A program made the position numbers and the translations under genes. From Pelodera strongyloides (lineage: Eukaryota; Nematoda; Chromadorea; Rhabditida; Rhabditidae): a stretch of 64,000 nt of DNA. Positions 46,681-61,600 of this stretch are shown here, piece by piece; within the stretch, counting starts at the first letter, position 1; the number at the start of each line of letters is the position of its first letter. Location: assembly GCA_036852015.1 (NCBI GenBank), contig JAANDG010000049.1:62001-126000 (forward strand). Reading direction: 5' to 3'. The notes under the pieces were generated by a model that was given only the letters and a program-made list of their open reading frames with translations, had not been told where the DNA came from and did no database searches.

Positions 46681-49600
46681 ATGTCCGTGCGAGGGATTCG
46701 GTTATGGCGTCGCACGGATCCCACCATGACACCTTCGATTATGATCGAACATCAGAAACTGAACAAATGTCTCCTCATTGAAAATAGCGCCTTTTTGGAG
46801 ATATGTGAGTTATTTTCTTTAGTTTGCTCTTTTTCCTTAGCTAAAGTGACCATATTATGGTTGGTTGGACTTTTATATCTACTGTTTTAATTGGATAGTT
46901 TGTTTTGAAATTGCCCAAATATTTACTGTATGCCGTATCGTATGCTACGAGGTGAAAATGTTTTCGATGGCGTAGTATTTAGTGTAGTATAAGTTGCCTT
47001 GAAGTGGTGAGCGTATGCCAACATACTATGCCTATGCTAAATAGTGTGAGAGATTGTAACGGAGGTGAATTCCGGAACTCCTGATCTCGAATCTACCCAA
47101 ATCTCGAGTGAAACATTTCTCCAAATTCCAGCTCAAGAACAATTCGAAGACTGGAAGAGAGGTTATGTAAAAATTTGTGATGCTTATGGACTGATGGGTG
47201 TATTGCGAACATCGAAAGGTATATTTTTTGTTTTGGTTTTGTTAAATTCATTTATTTACAAAGTAGCGTTTTCCTATACTCTAGTCATGCGTTTTTCCGC
47301 ATGCATGTATGCAATAAAGAATAACGAGGTCTGCATTTAGATGAAAGCTTTTTGATTGCCGTAAACGCAGTTCTTTCGGCTGGCCAGCTCTATAACAATA
47401 CGGATGTGTATAAGGTATGACTGAGACTACTATTTTGTGCGCTGATTGGAATTTCGGTTCTCTATTGTATATGACTATGGCGAACTCAAATACACTATAA
47501 GTGATTAACTCGTCTCATTGTCATTTATAAGGATACGTTGAAATGTATTTTTTTAGGTCACGATGACTGAATTTATCCCATTGCGGACATTCGGAAGTGC
47601 TGAGAATATTGATTCTCGTATTCCTGAGGTACGCGTCGGAATTGTTTTCTCTTATTTCATCTTATGTGTTAAATCATATTCTGAGTGAGTGGAGTTAGAG
47701 TTGCATCGCTAGTGATTTTCTTTAAACTTTGTGTTTTTTGCCATCTTCATTCGTACAGATGTATGAACTTTTGTATAATTACCTGGGTGAGAACCCTAAA
47801 TTTTGTTTTGTTTATGCTTATTCATTTACTTATGTTTACTTTTAGCTTCAAAAACTGATCTCGTCTGGGATGTTTTACTTCTCGTCAACACCGGATTTCG
47901 ATCTCACTTTATGTGCTGAGAAACGGGCATTGGGGAAGGAAAGCGACCAGAGATTCTTTTGGTTCGTCTTTTAAGTTTAAGTTTTATAGATAAGTTGAAG
48001 TTGAAGAATTCGGGCTCTATTCTCTACCATTCTTGAATAGAAGTTAAACTCTTCTCAGAGATATACTTTCTACCTATAGGAATCGAGCTCTCCATTTCCC
48101 ACTACAGAAGTTTGGAATCGACTCAAGTCAGTGGTTACTCAAGTGTATTACGGGGTTAGTTATTTGAGTTTTGCTTTCCTTTATTTACTAACGGTTTATT
48201 TGAATGCAATTTGACCTCTACCGGGATGCAACAATTTGTTTTCTCAGTGTTACAGGTACTTGTCCAGCTTGTCTATACCGTAATGTCCGTAATACTGTAA
48301 TACATTTTTGTTTTAAAGTTTGCTAGTTTTAGTTCTGTCCTGATCCGCACCGTTTATGTGGGACATCGAACTGGAAAGGTAATTTTTTTTTCAGTTTTAC
48401 TTTTTTTTATATTTCACTTTCGCTAGCCAGCTGCAAATTTGTATTTGGTAGTTTGATCATAGTGCGCATTTGTTCTGCAACCCTGCTTTTCGGCGTCACA
48501 CCTTGAACCTTGAATCAGGCTATAATTTCCATGCGTATTTCGGAGATGGTCGCTTAGTTGAGAGTCGAACCGTAAATTACCACTGATAGGTTTCACCCAA
48601 ATCTATATATTTGCATTTGCCTCCGGAGATGGTCAAAGCCAATCCGGAGATGGTTGATGCGTAATTTTAGGTTGCTATCTTTTCTCGGTTGAGTTGTGAA
48701 CGAGTCGGCACGCGATTCAATGTGCGAGGAGCAAATGATCTCGGAAATGTGGCCAATTTTGTGGAAACCGAACAGGTAATTGGGACTGCGCTTTGTTAGT
48801 TTATTACTTGTTTATTGTTTTATAAATAACGATTGCATTGCTATGTGTATTGTATTATTGTATAGAAACTGTCTAACACTTTAGTCTAACTACTTAGTGA
48901 TCGACACAGGTGTCACATCGGATGGAGTCCTCGGCGCTGCGTTCGATTGAACTTCTTTTAATATCTTTTGTCACAGTCACTAGTCACATTGAATTAAAAG
49001 GCAATTAAAAACTCATTCCAGTTGATTGTGTTTGACAACCACGAATCGTCATTTGTGCAAATCCGTGGATCAATTCCCTTATTCTGGGATCAGCCTGGTA
49101 TTCAAGTGAGTTATCATTATGTTTTTGTATGTCAAAATAGTCAAAGACGTCTTTTTGACGAGATCTGATGTTTCTGGTTGTTTAGAGTTTAGAGATCGCT
49201 TATCACTACTTACTTGTACATTGTATATTCAGGTTGGATCGCATAAAGTGAAGCTGAGAGCATTCGAGGCATCGGCACCTGCTTATCAAAGGTAACACTT
49301 TATTATTAATTTTTTTTACCTGCTCGTATGTACGTGATTTTTTCATTAAAACTCCATTACGGATCCCTTTTCTCTCATAACTGTCAATGTAAGCTTACAT
49401 TTATTTGCAGGCATTTCCAAAAGATGTTAAAATACTATGGTGAAGCGGCCGTTGTGAATTTATTGGGACATAAGGAAGGAGAGCGTGTATTAGGAGACGC
49501 ATTCAGGGTTCGTTTAATTATTCATGCTACTTTTTTTCTTTTGAAACATATATAATGAGTATGCCTGGTTTTTAATTATGAGCGTAACTTTCCGGGTTTT

Positions 49601-52600
49601 CCGACTTTTTGTGATTGCTTAGCTTATCTGTACGTGAAAGTTCAAGCAGCTAGTTCTTTCTCTGTAAGCTAAAGCTCACTGTTCATTGTTTTGAGTTCTT
49701 TCATTGTTTCAATTTCAGACACAACACAAGAATTCACGATGGAAAGATGTCGTCCCTTTTATTGATTTTGACTACCATGCACAACTGAAGGTTGGATTCT
49801 ATTTTTTTATAACCGCTTTATTTTTGTACTCGTAGTCCCAAGTACTGAACTCCCAGACAGAAATGAATTGATAATGTGAATGGTGTTACCAAATATCCGA
49901 GTTTTTAAGTTTATCGCTGAGTTCCAATATTTGGATTTTTTTTTCTATTTTTTCGAGTCTTCTAATGTGTTGTTATTCAGGTGAACAAGGAAAACATCAA
50001 CTATTTGAAGAGCAAATTGCAACCAATTGTGACGAAGAATGGATTCTTCCACAAAGTTGGCAATCAAACTGTCAGGTAGGAATTGGAATATACGTAATTT
50101 AAAATTAACAAGTTTATTTTTGTTGGCGTTGTGTGCTATGTGTCTAAACACTGAATGTTTCGGGAGTTAAAATGATAGTGTTCACTGTTTACGCAGCCTT
50201 TGTGGTTTTTTGCTATTATGCCTCAACATTATTCCTTGATTTGATGTCGTTGATGTTTGAAACGGTTATTGCATTATCCTTTGTTAGCGCGATAGCGCTA
50301 ACATAGTTTGGGTTTTATATTCTCTTTGCATGTGCCATCGTCCCTTATTCGCACTGTTTTAGGCAGCAATTGGGTGTTATCCGTACGAATTGTCTGGATT
50401 GCCTGGATAGGACGAACTGTGTGCAGTCGCTGGTTGCTTTGACGGTATGTGGTCCATCTTTCATAGTAAATATTCGTTAGCATTAGTATGGTACTAATCG
50501 CGCCCAAGCTTCGCTGTCAAGTTGTATTTACCAATTGGAATAAGATTTAGCTGGAATGTTTGGTTTTTTTTTTCTAACTTTGAACGCTCCTTTATATGGA
50601 TGTGGATGGACAATCTAGCCTGTCCTCGTATATGTCTTGTACTGATCTCTGCACAAATAGTAGTAGAACAGCATTCGTTTTTTCGTCTCAGTCTCGCTAA
50701 CGACGAGAGGCCGTGTTACCGTGACCGATACGTATTTTGCATTTAAACTTAAACTAACGCGTCACTTTTAGATTGTCCGTGATCAAGTTGCAGAAATGAA
50801 GATCGAATCAACAAACGTGAATACGCAACAGAGATTTGAAGAGGTCCTCAGGGTACGGTAGTCTTTCGAGTTGTATTCGATTTAGTTGGTGATTACGGTA
50901 CTTTGCTGAAGTAAGTTTTGAGTATCTTTCTAGTTCTTCGTTTCAGTTTCCTACTCCTCTAGTCGAAAGTATTGACTAATTAAATAATGTAATTGGTATC
51001 CTAAAATAGTTTTTTCCTTCTTAGGATATGTGGGTGAAAAACGGCGATCAATGCAGTATAATTTATGCAGGAACCGGAGCATTGGAGGGCAAGAGTAAGG
51101 TGAGTGAGAGTGTTTACTCTTTAAGTTCTACACGTTTTGAGGCTTATTATTTGTCGCTTTTATTTTCGATTCCTTATTTGCGATTCATTGCATTGCTGTG
51201 TTTAATGGTGATATGCTATCAAATCGTAGAGATAATCACGTATCCTATTTTTTTACTCTCTGTGATTAGTTTTTTACTGTTTTTTTTTGTGCAGCGAAAC
51301 GATGTGTGGTAATTCCTTATTTTCTCCACATTTTCATGTTTTGTATGCGTTCAGATTAGACAGGTCTCCCTCCTATAACAAACCTTTCTTGTTTTCAAAA
51401 ATCCCTTTATTTATTGTGTATGACGGACTCGCCCCCAGCCCCAACACTTCCTGTGGTGATTAACCGGGTCTCTGATTCGATTAAACTTTGCGCTTTTTTC
51501 CATTTCTTGTTTGTCATCAAAACTGCTTGTCCTCTGGTCAGCAATAGCGTTTCGCGGTGTTGAAACCCTTTACCGTAATTTGTGGTTTGTAACTCGAACG
51601 GTGTTTTGGGCTTGACCGACCAGACTACCAGGCACTGATTTTCTTGTTGATTAGGCGAGAAAATAGTGTGAAATAGAAAACCAAGTCCCAATTGTAGTGT
51701 AGAAAACGATGATTGGCCACTGGTAATTAATTACTCACTTGTTAAAAACAAGACCCAGAGGATAGGGGGAGCGTTTACAATGGAAGCTGTATAGATTGAT
51801 AACGATTGGGTACACATTTGCTGTTCTGCTATCGTGGGCAGGAAGTAAGCTCATGCCACATTTAATGTACAATTATACTAATAATCAAATGAACTGTACA
51901 GTACAGTGATAATGGTACCGAAAGTCTGAGCTACCAATTTCAAACTGAGTCCTTTTTTATAACATACTAGACATGTATTAGTGCTTTTAATTTCTTCATC
52001 TCTTTTCCATACCAAATGCTTGTCTTTGTCAGTGCGATCTATCACTTCATTGCGCTGTCGAGTAATAGTTACAATATGAAGTGTGCGGTTGATTAATTCG
52101 TGCATCTAGTAACTTCTAACAATTTGTCTCTCCCATAGCTTTTTAGCCTTTTTTCTGATTTTTCGCAACATTTTCACGATCACATTTATTATTTGCATTC
52201 TCAAACAATTACGTGTAAATGTAAGGTGTGGCCGGAAACCGCAGTTCGCAGCAGCAGCAGAGTAGAATGAGATGTTCTTTATCACTCTACCGGAATTTAA
52301 TATATGAAATCTAAAATATAACAGTAGGTATCAGGTATTTATATTTATCTAATATCTAATATAATACACCGAAAATGAATAGAAATAGACCATTTTAACT
52401 TTTAGAGAGTTTCCCTGCGTTTATTATTTCATCAATGTCTACCACGACCTGTGGGGCGCTTTTTTTGCATGGTAAAGCAGACAGTTTGGTGCAAAATTAC
52501 TCTCATTTGATTAAAATTGGGTAGACGAACAGACAATCGGGAACGTTTTCTGAATTGACAATTTGTGAAAATGACAAAACTGTTTCCGGTTTTACTGAAT

Positions 52601-55600
52601 TCCGGTTTCTTCAGGTGTTAAGCAATTGAGCTGCGATCGTTTGGCTTATGTTTTTGCTAAATCTTGTTTCTCACTCGCTATGAATCAGTGCATACACTCA
52701 TGAAACTGCGTGGCGCGGCGGAGTACGCTTATGTTGCGCGGGAGGATCGCCAGGGATGTGCGAATGGTTCTTTTTTTGGCGCTCTTATGGCAAATTCCCA
52801 CTAGTGGACCCCATTTTTGGCCTTACTCTTTGTTCCGTTTAATTAAATACGCCTTGTTTGGGCGTATCCCCCTCTGTTTGATCTGGAATAGAAAAGTATA
52901 GTATAAAGTATTTCAAGTTTCTTTTCATACCAAGAGGGTAACTGTGAAGTAATAGTGAACTTCAAAAAGAGCCGCCTTTGATATGTCAAGTCTAATTAGC
53001 GGAAGGAAATGTGTGCTTTTGTTTTTGCAAGGAGGGCTTGGCAGGCGTGGGTTCGCTTCCGTTGGATAGATAGTTGTTAAAAGTGTGATTTGATTTGCTC
53101 ATAAGTTTTTTTTTGCAAATTGGATGAAGATGGAAATTATCTTTATTTGCAGAAGTTATGGAATTCCAAACCCCAAGAAGGTTAATTTTTCCTTAGCGAA
53201 TTTATTTTGCTCGCGGTAACTTCAAAGGTGATCGAGTTAAACAAGTGTGTACACGGTACTAAATTTTCTGCTTTGTTGTTTTTACATCTTGGAACAAAAT
53301 AAAAAGGTTGTATAAGTTGCGTACGACTACGACATAGGGGAATGACTTTTCTTTTGCGTCGGAGCACTCATTGCAAATTTACGACTTCAGTTATGTGCTT
53401 TACTCCTCGTGTTATAGTGTTGCAAAAGTTAACTACAAACATCGTAACATGTGTGACCGAAAGATTATCTAAAGATCTGTTAGTCTTGGACGTGGTTTTC
53501 TTTACAACAACCTATGCGCGTGTTAGCTAGGTTTGCAGGTTTGCTATGCGCGGTATCTAACAATAATCTGCTAAAAGAATACAATTTTTTTTCTTTGTTG
53601 CGCTAGGAAAGGTGGGCGTAAATGGTTTTGTAACAAAACTTTTGGTACTATTATCTGTAGCATTAATTAATAGGACAGAGGGATTTAAACGGATGTAGTG
53701 CGGATGTAACGGATAACGGATTCTTAGACGTAAGACTGAAGTAATATGTTGTTCTATCAAAGCATACCGTAGCAGTAAGACTGCACTGATTGATAGGTGT
53801 ATTGTTTATGCACGCCAAAAGGTACAAGAGGTATGCATCAGATGTGACACGGCGGTGATATGCTATTTTAAAACAATATTATTTTGTAAGTTGGTTTTCT
53901 TGGAGTGCATTTTCCTCCCAAGTAGGGATAGACTAGAAAACACGTAGTGTTCTAAGATAGTGACAAGTTGACCATACATTTCTGCGGTGAAAGTATTAGT
54001 GTCAAGATGTTCTTCACTTCCAGTTTCTTTGTGAATGTAGTTATGTAAATGTAGTCTAGTTACTTGTTGAATTCGGAGAATTGTAGTTTCCATAATCATC
54101 GAAGTTTGAAGTTTGATGAACACAATTACAGTAAATGTTTATTCAAGTACAAGTACATTAAATTGAAATATGTTAACATCGTATCTTGTTTGCACATGGT
54201 GCATGTCCATTAGTGTATTGAAATAATTGAAATAATAAGATGTCAAATGTAGAAACATTGTAGTCAAAATAAAAACCTATGCCCTGAGTTGCTTTCCTGC
54301 TAGTGATAGTGATATGATATACAATACAATTAAGTTTACTTTCGTGCTTTCGTCTAAAACTAGTTGATGCTATTGTATTAGATTTCGACGACGCGATACT
54401 TTTTACGATCGCTTTAGAGAAAAGTCTGGGATTTAAGAACTGTTAGAGAAGGAGAAAGGAGAGAGAAGTTGTACCAGGTTTTGCACAAGCTTACTTTTGA
54501 AGAAGTACCGAGAAACTGATAAAGGGACAAATTGCTGGAAGTGAATTTATGATAAGCTTTATCTTTTTTTCCGTTGCGAAATTGATGAGCTTATGGGAAT
54601 TTGGTAGAACGGCGATGGAACCGCCTTTTTTCTTGATAGACAAATTGTACCTGATATCGCGTAGTTTTTTGGGAATCTGTTTCTCGGCGTTTCTGCTATA
54701 AGGCTAAGAACTATTCAGAAAAGATGAAATTGAATAAATATGGAAGATCATTGGCACTGAAAGAAGCAAAGCTTTCGTGAGACGAGCGGCTTTTCCTTGG
54801 AAAAGCGGCATAACTAATGGAGATTTGAAATGTACAAATATGTATATCATGGATGGATTTTGGTGCCTATGCTAATTTCGGGGTCTTGGAATTCAATGTT
54901 TGATAATCCATAAGAGGCTGTGGTTGGGACCCAATCAACTATTACTTATTTGCGATAATCACTTCCGTACGAGTACTCGTTGTCCAATGCGAAACGCACG
55001 AAATCGTCGGAAGAAGCGTAGGGAGGGTCAACACCGTGGTATTTGACCTAAATTTTTGAGTTTAAGATATGCTATAGGCTCTTATTATATTCTTCGCGGT
55101 GTTGTTTCGCAGTTGGCTATGTTAATAGCCCTTCTCAAGGAATTTGAAATTTATTCGGCTGATACCAACCTTAGACCCATCGCTTCGGTACATTGTGAGC
55201 ACGGGGAATCGGTAGATTGGGTCCTGTACCTTGAAGATCTCGTAGCCGGTTTGGTAGTACTCGAGCGATTTCACCTAAAGAACAATACAATACAATGCTA
55301 TGAAACTAACATTGTCTGCATCCAATGGTTGACTATATTAATAAGTTGAAACGTAGTTTTTGGAATCACCATTGCACCATATTATTAGGGCTCATTGTCA
55401 ATGTGTACGAGTAGATGACCTACGTTTAGTTGCGTGGACATGACGCATTTATGACTATAAGTTGAAACGTAGTTTTTGGAACCAGCATTTCACCATAGAA
55501 TTAGAGGGCGATTAGGGCTCAGGGTCAGTGTTTACTAAATTAGTAGTTGCGTTTGTGCAATGACGCATTTGTTGAAGCCTGAAGAATGCAAAGTTAGTAC

Positions 55601-58600
55601 CTTAAGTCCATAGTAATCGCGTAGCATATCGGCTGCTTTCTGCAACTCTTCGATGGTCTGCTGACTTCTTGGGCACAAGCAACTGTAGACGAATACCAGA
55701 GCTGTATCTCCCTTGCGGATCTAAATTAATAGTTTAGTTGATCCCAGGTTGGTGGATTGTTGGTGGTCGCAAGGTAAATTAATTTGTCGTAAGTTGAGAT
55801 CGAGGAAAGGAAAAGTCACTGAAGAATAATAAAACTCACCTCATCGGCTTTGTAAATTGGTTGGATTGGCCATTGTGTATACTTCTGAGCGGAAACTTCG
55901 GCGAAGATCTTGAAAATATTTATGAGAAAAGTGGTATTTTTTATTTATCGGAGGATTTTTCAAAAATTAAATTCCCCATCGCTCCGTGGGTTTCGCGCTA
56001 CTCAGCTCACTGAATATAACAACGTGAAAATTGAAGAAAGTAAGAAAGCTTTGAAAATTATGTTGAAAGCGTACCATGAACAAGACGACAAAGGCGATTT
56101 GTGTTTTCATCGTTGTTGTGATAAACGGTGAAAGATAGAATATTTGATTCAGTAGTTTGGTAGTGCTGAGCGTAGTCTTGAGCTGCTAATTGAACTTTGA
56201 CGGTTTACACCAGTTCTAGATCCTTCTGAGCAACTTTCCGTAGATAGAAGGGGAATTCGGAATGAGTTGTTTGTGATGTCGTTCCTCAGCTGACCTTTAC
56301 TATATATAGGGGTTTGGGTGGGTGCGCTGGCCTAGGGCCGCGGGCTGCCTCTGGCCCGCCCCCGCCATGCCGCTTGCCCACGCCTTTGCGTTTTTTGTGC
56401 CGTCGTTGCGCCCGCGCTTAGCTTCACCGGAAATGGTGATTTGCCGTGATGTTTCGAACTGTCATTTGTTTCGGTATATCAGTTCAACGTGCCCTTTTAC
56501 CCTTTCATGTTTGCACTCTCTTGTATTTCAACCGGACTTCTCTGCTTGCTGATATTCTTGCCTTGTGGAATCTGATCTCTCGTCTATGTCTGCTTCTCTG
56601 GAAAGACATATCTAGCTTTACTCTGTGTTTCTCTACCACTCTCTTGAACCCTTCTGTTTCCGATACGCGTACTGTAGCGGTTTCCCTTTTTCTCTGTGCA
56701 ATAAAGAACACCAAACCGATTGCCGATTATATAGTTTTTTTGTAATGAGGAAGACTAATGAGATGAGTGTTTCACTTTTGCATACCGTATCTTGCATGTT
56801 ACAGTGACCGCGTTGAAAATACAGTAACCAGTAATCATTAAGCGTCTTACCTTTTACCTCGGGATGATATCGAATATCGGATAATATCACTTCCTTTTGT
56901 TCAATAGTTCAATATAACAATGCTGGGTCTGCTCAACTGTTTTGTTTCAGAACAGCGTGCATCAATGAGATGTGTTCGTTTGGTGACTACACATACACAT
57001 TTAGTTTCACAGCTTAAGATATGTCCCGTTGTAGTTTTGTTCTGTTTTTCCCTTTCCGTCCCCAATTCGTGTGCCATCGTCACAACAGTCTCCAGACTGT
57101 CTGTGTTGCAGGCCTTCGCCCGCTCCCTTTCTCTCTCACCCCAGAGCCCCATCAATCCACACCACTTTTTCTCTCAATCGGAAGTGCAAAAAGTGCATCA
57201 CTATCTTATTGTCTGACTTCCCGATCTCTCCTCTGAGTACACTCTATTTCACCGACAACTTTTTGCAGTCTTCCGTTCGCATTTCTGCAAGTTGCTACGT
57301 GATTAATAGCCATCGTTTGCAATTCTTTGTGCGAATCTTTGATATTCTCCCATTTCTTTGTTTGGGCTTTTTGACGAGGTGATTCTGTGGGTTAATGAAG
57401 ATCATTGGAAAGCAATTAATGAAATGGGAATTGGATGTTTTCCTGGACCGATCCGGTATACCTTTTAGTATGGCTAATGGCTGTCAGCTGATAGATAGAA
57501 CCCGTCTGAACTGTATCGAGAGGTACACTGGAGTCCTATTTGAGAGTACAGTAACTTTAGTGTAGTGTAGAACTGGTTGACCAACATCACTACGGTGCAT
57601 TCGGGGTGGTGACCTTATGGGATGGAATAATATGATGATGTATTTTAGTTCAAAGATGCCTCGCGGTCGTTGGCCAGAACCTTGCAGAACAACCTTATGG
57701 ATCAGTCGAAACAGGCTAGTTTTAGTTTTAGGTACACGTCTTTCTGGGTGCTAAAATTTAGAAGGGGATTGTTCATTAACGACGTACATGTTAGCTGCGA
57801 GTTGCAATAAGTTATCACTGTGATTTATGCATACAAAATTGACTTTAGCTGAAAGCTGTAGTTGATACTAGCGGAAGTGCGGAAGATGCTTTAAAACTTC
57901 GCTATTCTAGGAATCGTTTGATTTGTTCCTTTCCGGCACGGCATTTGAGAACAATTTGTTCGACCGGGCCTCCAATCTACTACCTTCTTCTTTGATCCAA
58001 GGTTAGTTATTACTGTATGGTCTGTGATATTTATCCATCAGTTTTGTAATGAACAGGCATACCATAATAGCCCGTAGAAATAATTACATGTCTTCTTTGA
58101 TTTTCGACATACAGTAACTGTCACCTTTTACCAAATGAAAGCATCATGCAACCTGGAAATAAATTATTATTATTATTATTATGTATTCTCACTCATAAAC
58201 CATGCTTTGTTTAACTAACCTTGTTCTTTTCACAGACAGTTTCTACTTTTTCGGTACGTTGTTCCATTAGTTGTGTTGTGGTGTTTGTGACTTGTGATTC
58301 GCATCGATGTTATAGTTCGGTGGTTAAAAGTTAAAATTGTTTGGTTAGTGAGGTGAAATCCCAAATAGGGATTATTTTCATATCCTTTGTTAATCAAGCA
58401 ATAATGATTGTTGTTTATCGATGTTGTTACACAAAGTGTATCCCTCAGAGGTGTTTTGTAAGTTGTACCTTTTGATAATCTGTTATTAAAGAATATGCGG
58501 ACGCAGTGGAACAGCTTGTGGAGCGAAGCAGTGAGATAACACAGGACGAACCAATTAAGGTAGCGGTTTAGTTGTAAGATTAGCATTTAACAATATGGTT

Positions 58601-61600
58601 GTAATTAGATTCTGATTTTAATGACAGCTGCCCAGAAAACAGACATTTGATGTTTATAGATCTTCTGTGGCACTTGGAATGTGAACGGAGGGAAGAATAT
58701 GCACAATGTTGCCTTCAGAAATCAGGAGAAACTGAGTGATTGGATATTTGCGGATCAATCACATTTGGGTACTGTTTTAGCCTGCATACTGTTTCCCATT
58801 GTCCGCATACTAACACAACAACTGGGGAAGTACAGTAACTTGCCTTGGACGGGATGTAGTAGTTGGTAGTTTTTTTCTGTCTACTAAACTTTTTGGTTTA
58901 CATGTCTTTATGAATTTGAGGGAATTATTAGTTATGCCGAGACTGGCAGGATTAACACATTTGATTGTGAGTTGGTGAGTTCTCTTCAACAGTTCAAACG
59001 TTAAACTTTGCCGCAATTGTCATTGACGTGTTCATTCGTGCTCTTTTTATCCCAGCCAGACTCATGAATATCAATATGTCCACTTTATTCAGTATCGGTG
59101 AACGACCTGAACGAAGTGCCTGATGTGGTCGCAGTCGGGTTGGAGGAATTGGTCGACTTGAATGCGTCAAACATGGTCAAGGCAAGGTGAGGAGAAGGTA
59201 GAGAATCCCTAGTTCAGAAGTCCGAAGCGTTTCAAAGGAAGGTGTGTAGAGGCTGCCCGTTGCCGTGTGTGTCTTGCCTCTGCAGGTCGTATGTCTTGCA
59301 GTCTTGCATAGATTGGTCTGATCTACCGGGTCTATTTCTAGACATTCATATATGTGGTCAATTTCTTTGAGTTATGTGGGTTTTAAATAAATAAATAAAA
59401 TCTACATGATTTAGCACCACAAATCAACGATTGTGGCTGGAAGGATTCAGGAAAACCCTTCACGAAAAAGCGCAGTACGTGTTGCTGGGTTGCGAGCAGC
59501 TGGTTGGTTATACTGTTCTTTTAAGATTTCAGGGGGATAAATGATAATTTTAGTTGTTTTATGTGGCTATTCTCGCTGGTAAGACTATTCTTATACTTTA
59601 GATGGGAGTCTGTTTATTCCTGTTCGTCCGACCGCGACTCGCTCCATTTTTGAAGGATTTCGCTGTGGGGAATGTGAAAACAGGCATGGGAGGAGCGACT
59701 GCGAATAAGGTTAGAACACTGGATACATACTCATAAGAGGTCTGATTTCGATATCGACAATTCATTCTATTGATCATTGGATGATTTCGATGTCGGATAA
59801 GTAGATTGCTTGCCTCACTGTCGCACATAAAAAAATCGCATATCAAACATAAAATCATTGTAAATGAGAACATAAAGCTTATTCCAGGGTTCGGTGGCCT
59901 TTCGAATGGTGATTCACTCCACGTCGATATGTTTTATTTGTTCACATTTTGCCGCCGGACAGAATGAGGTTCGGATTCTGATGTTTATGCGTAAATTTTG
60001 TTTGACTGTCTTTCTGTTAGAATAGAATCATTTGTATCATCTGATCATCGGTCTTCTTTTCAGATTCGAGACCGTAACGATGATTGGTTATCAGCTATGA
60101 ATAAGATTCGTTTCCCACAGGGACGAGGTATCGCTAGTAACGATGTGATCTTCTGGCTCGGAGACTTCAACTACCGTATGTTTCTTTGAATAATGAACTA
60201 TACATGGGGCGTACACATCTGTACATCATGTGCTCTGTAAAACGTATACTAGATGTTGAATATTGAAATACGTCCGATTGAAATACAAATGTTCTCGTTG
60301 AATGAAGTATTGTATCAACTATGAGGTTTCTTTGAATCACAAATATTGTATCACATATGAGGCATCTTTAGGTATTTCTATAGGACGTGAAGATGTGAAG
60401 CGCGCCATTTCAATTGGTCAATATCAGGAGTTGGTGGTGAACGACCAGCTCACCCAGCAAAGAGCTCAGGGAAATGTAAGGAATTGAAAGAATACACCGA
60501 TAAAGAAAGGTTTCTCTCGTCATGGGGGTCCGTCGTTATTAAAGTACAGTAGGCGCGTGCCAAGCCTTTGGACTCCCGAAACGTTGGTGATTAGATCATT
60601 AGATGATTTGAATAAAGATAAGAATTTTGACTTGTCTTTTATTCTAAAACCTCGGGAGTCCAAAGGCTCGGCACGTGCCTACTGTACTTTATAGATGCGA
60701 TAGCTCGTTCATTCCATACAATTTCATCAACGCTATCTTGCAATTCCAGGCTTTTGTTGGTTTCGAAGAGGGTCCTCTCAACTTTGCCCCAACTTACAAA
60801 TACGACACCTTCTCTGATGACTACGATACAAGTGAGAAGTGCCGAGCTCCAGCTTGGACGGACAGAATTCTCTGGAAAGATCAGAGAGGAAGTAGGGCTG
60901 GCACAAGACTCATTTGGTGAGTTGCATTTGCATGCTATTAGTTTTTTTGTAGAAATTGTGTATAATCCAGGAAGTGGATAGCTGATGACCATAAATGCAA
61001 AATGCTGTTTCAGCTACAACCGTGCCGAGATGAAAACTTCAGATCACCGTCCCGTCTACGCACTCTTCCAGATGAATGTGTACAGAGTGAACTGGAAACT
61101 ATGCGAGAATTTAGTGGAAGACGTTGTTGCGTGAGTTTTTCAATATCAAATGAAACGAGCGGTCGTGGTCTATAAGTGCCTTGTGAACAACTAGTTAGGT
61201 TATGTACTGTATGGCATAACACCCTTATTCGGAATCTTACATTCAGAGGCGTGATGGTAGTGGAAGTATCGTAATTTCTACTTCAGGTGTATGGGCCCTC
61301 CGGACGGAACAGTAATCTGCACCTTGGAAGGTTGTCGAAACTTCCCACCAGAGTCGGTCTCTGAAGTTATGCGGAATGCGAAAGAACTTGGAGTCAATGT
61401 ACTGACGACCAAGTGAGTACGGTAGCTTGCTTTTTTAGGAACTTGAGACCAGATCGCAAAATCGCAGTCTATGGAAAACATTGTGTTTAGGTTGGATGGT
61501 CCCGAACTCTGGTTGATCTGTTCGTCTGGAGAATGTGCAATCGCAGCCCTTTCAATGGACGGAGTCAAGTTGAATGGGAGATGGGAATTGGGGGTTGCAT

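Larger units (their letters stand above)
51100..57648 (+). other. 6.5-kb synaptojanin intron hosting a nested gene
   Basis: The longest intron of the gene, joining ALEGKSK (exon ending 51099) to FKDASRSL (exon from 57649). It holds the minus-strand secreted-protein gene at 54946-56110. The remainder has only unsupported short frames, a GC-rich patch at 56315-56440 next to the nested promoter, and (TTA)/(CT)-rich low-complexity runs. I see no synaptojanin exon inside. Confidence 0.7.

Noticed and set aside
47759..47790. Extra synaptojanin exon (MYELLYNYL)
   Set aside because: It has AG and GT borders, but its phase would break the frame into the next exon. Skipping it gives the conserved [12 protein letters not shown] joint.
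56322..57382. Several 60-100 codon frames in the synaptojanin intron
   Set aside because: No splice context, no domain, skewed Ser/Leu/Cys composition, and overlap in several frames.
57848..57900. Synaptojanin exon reading [13 protein letters not shown]
   Set aside because: The GT-donor route into it creates a stop, and the exon from 57911 (ESFDLFLSG...) matches the family directly after SKQ.
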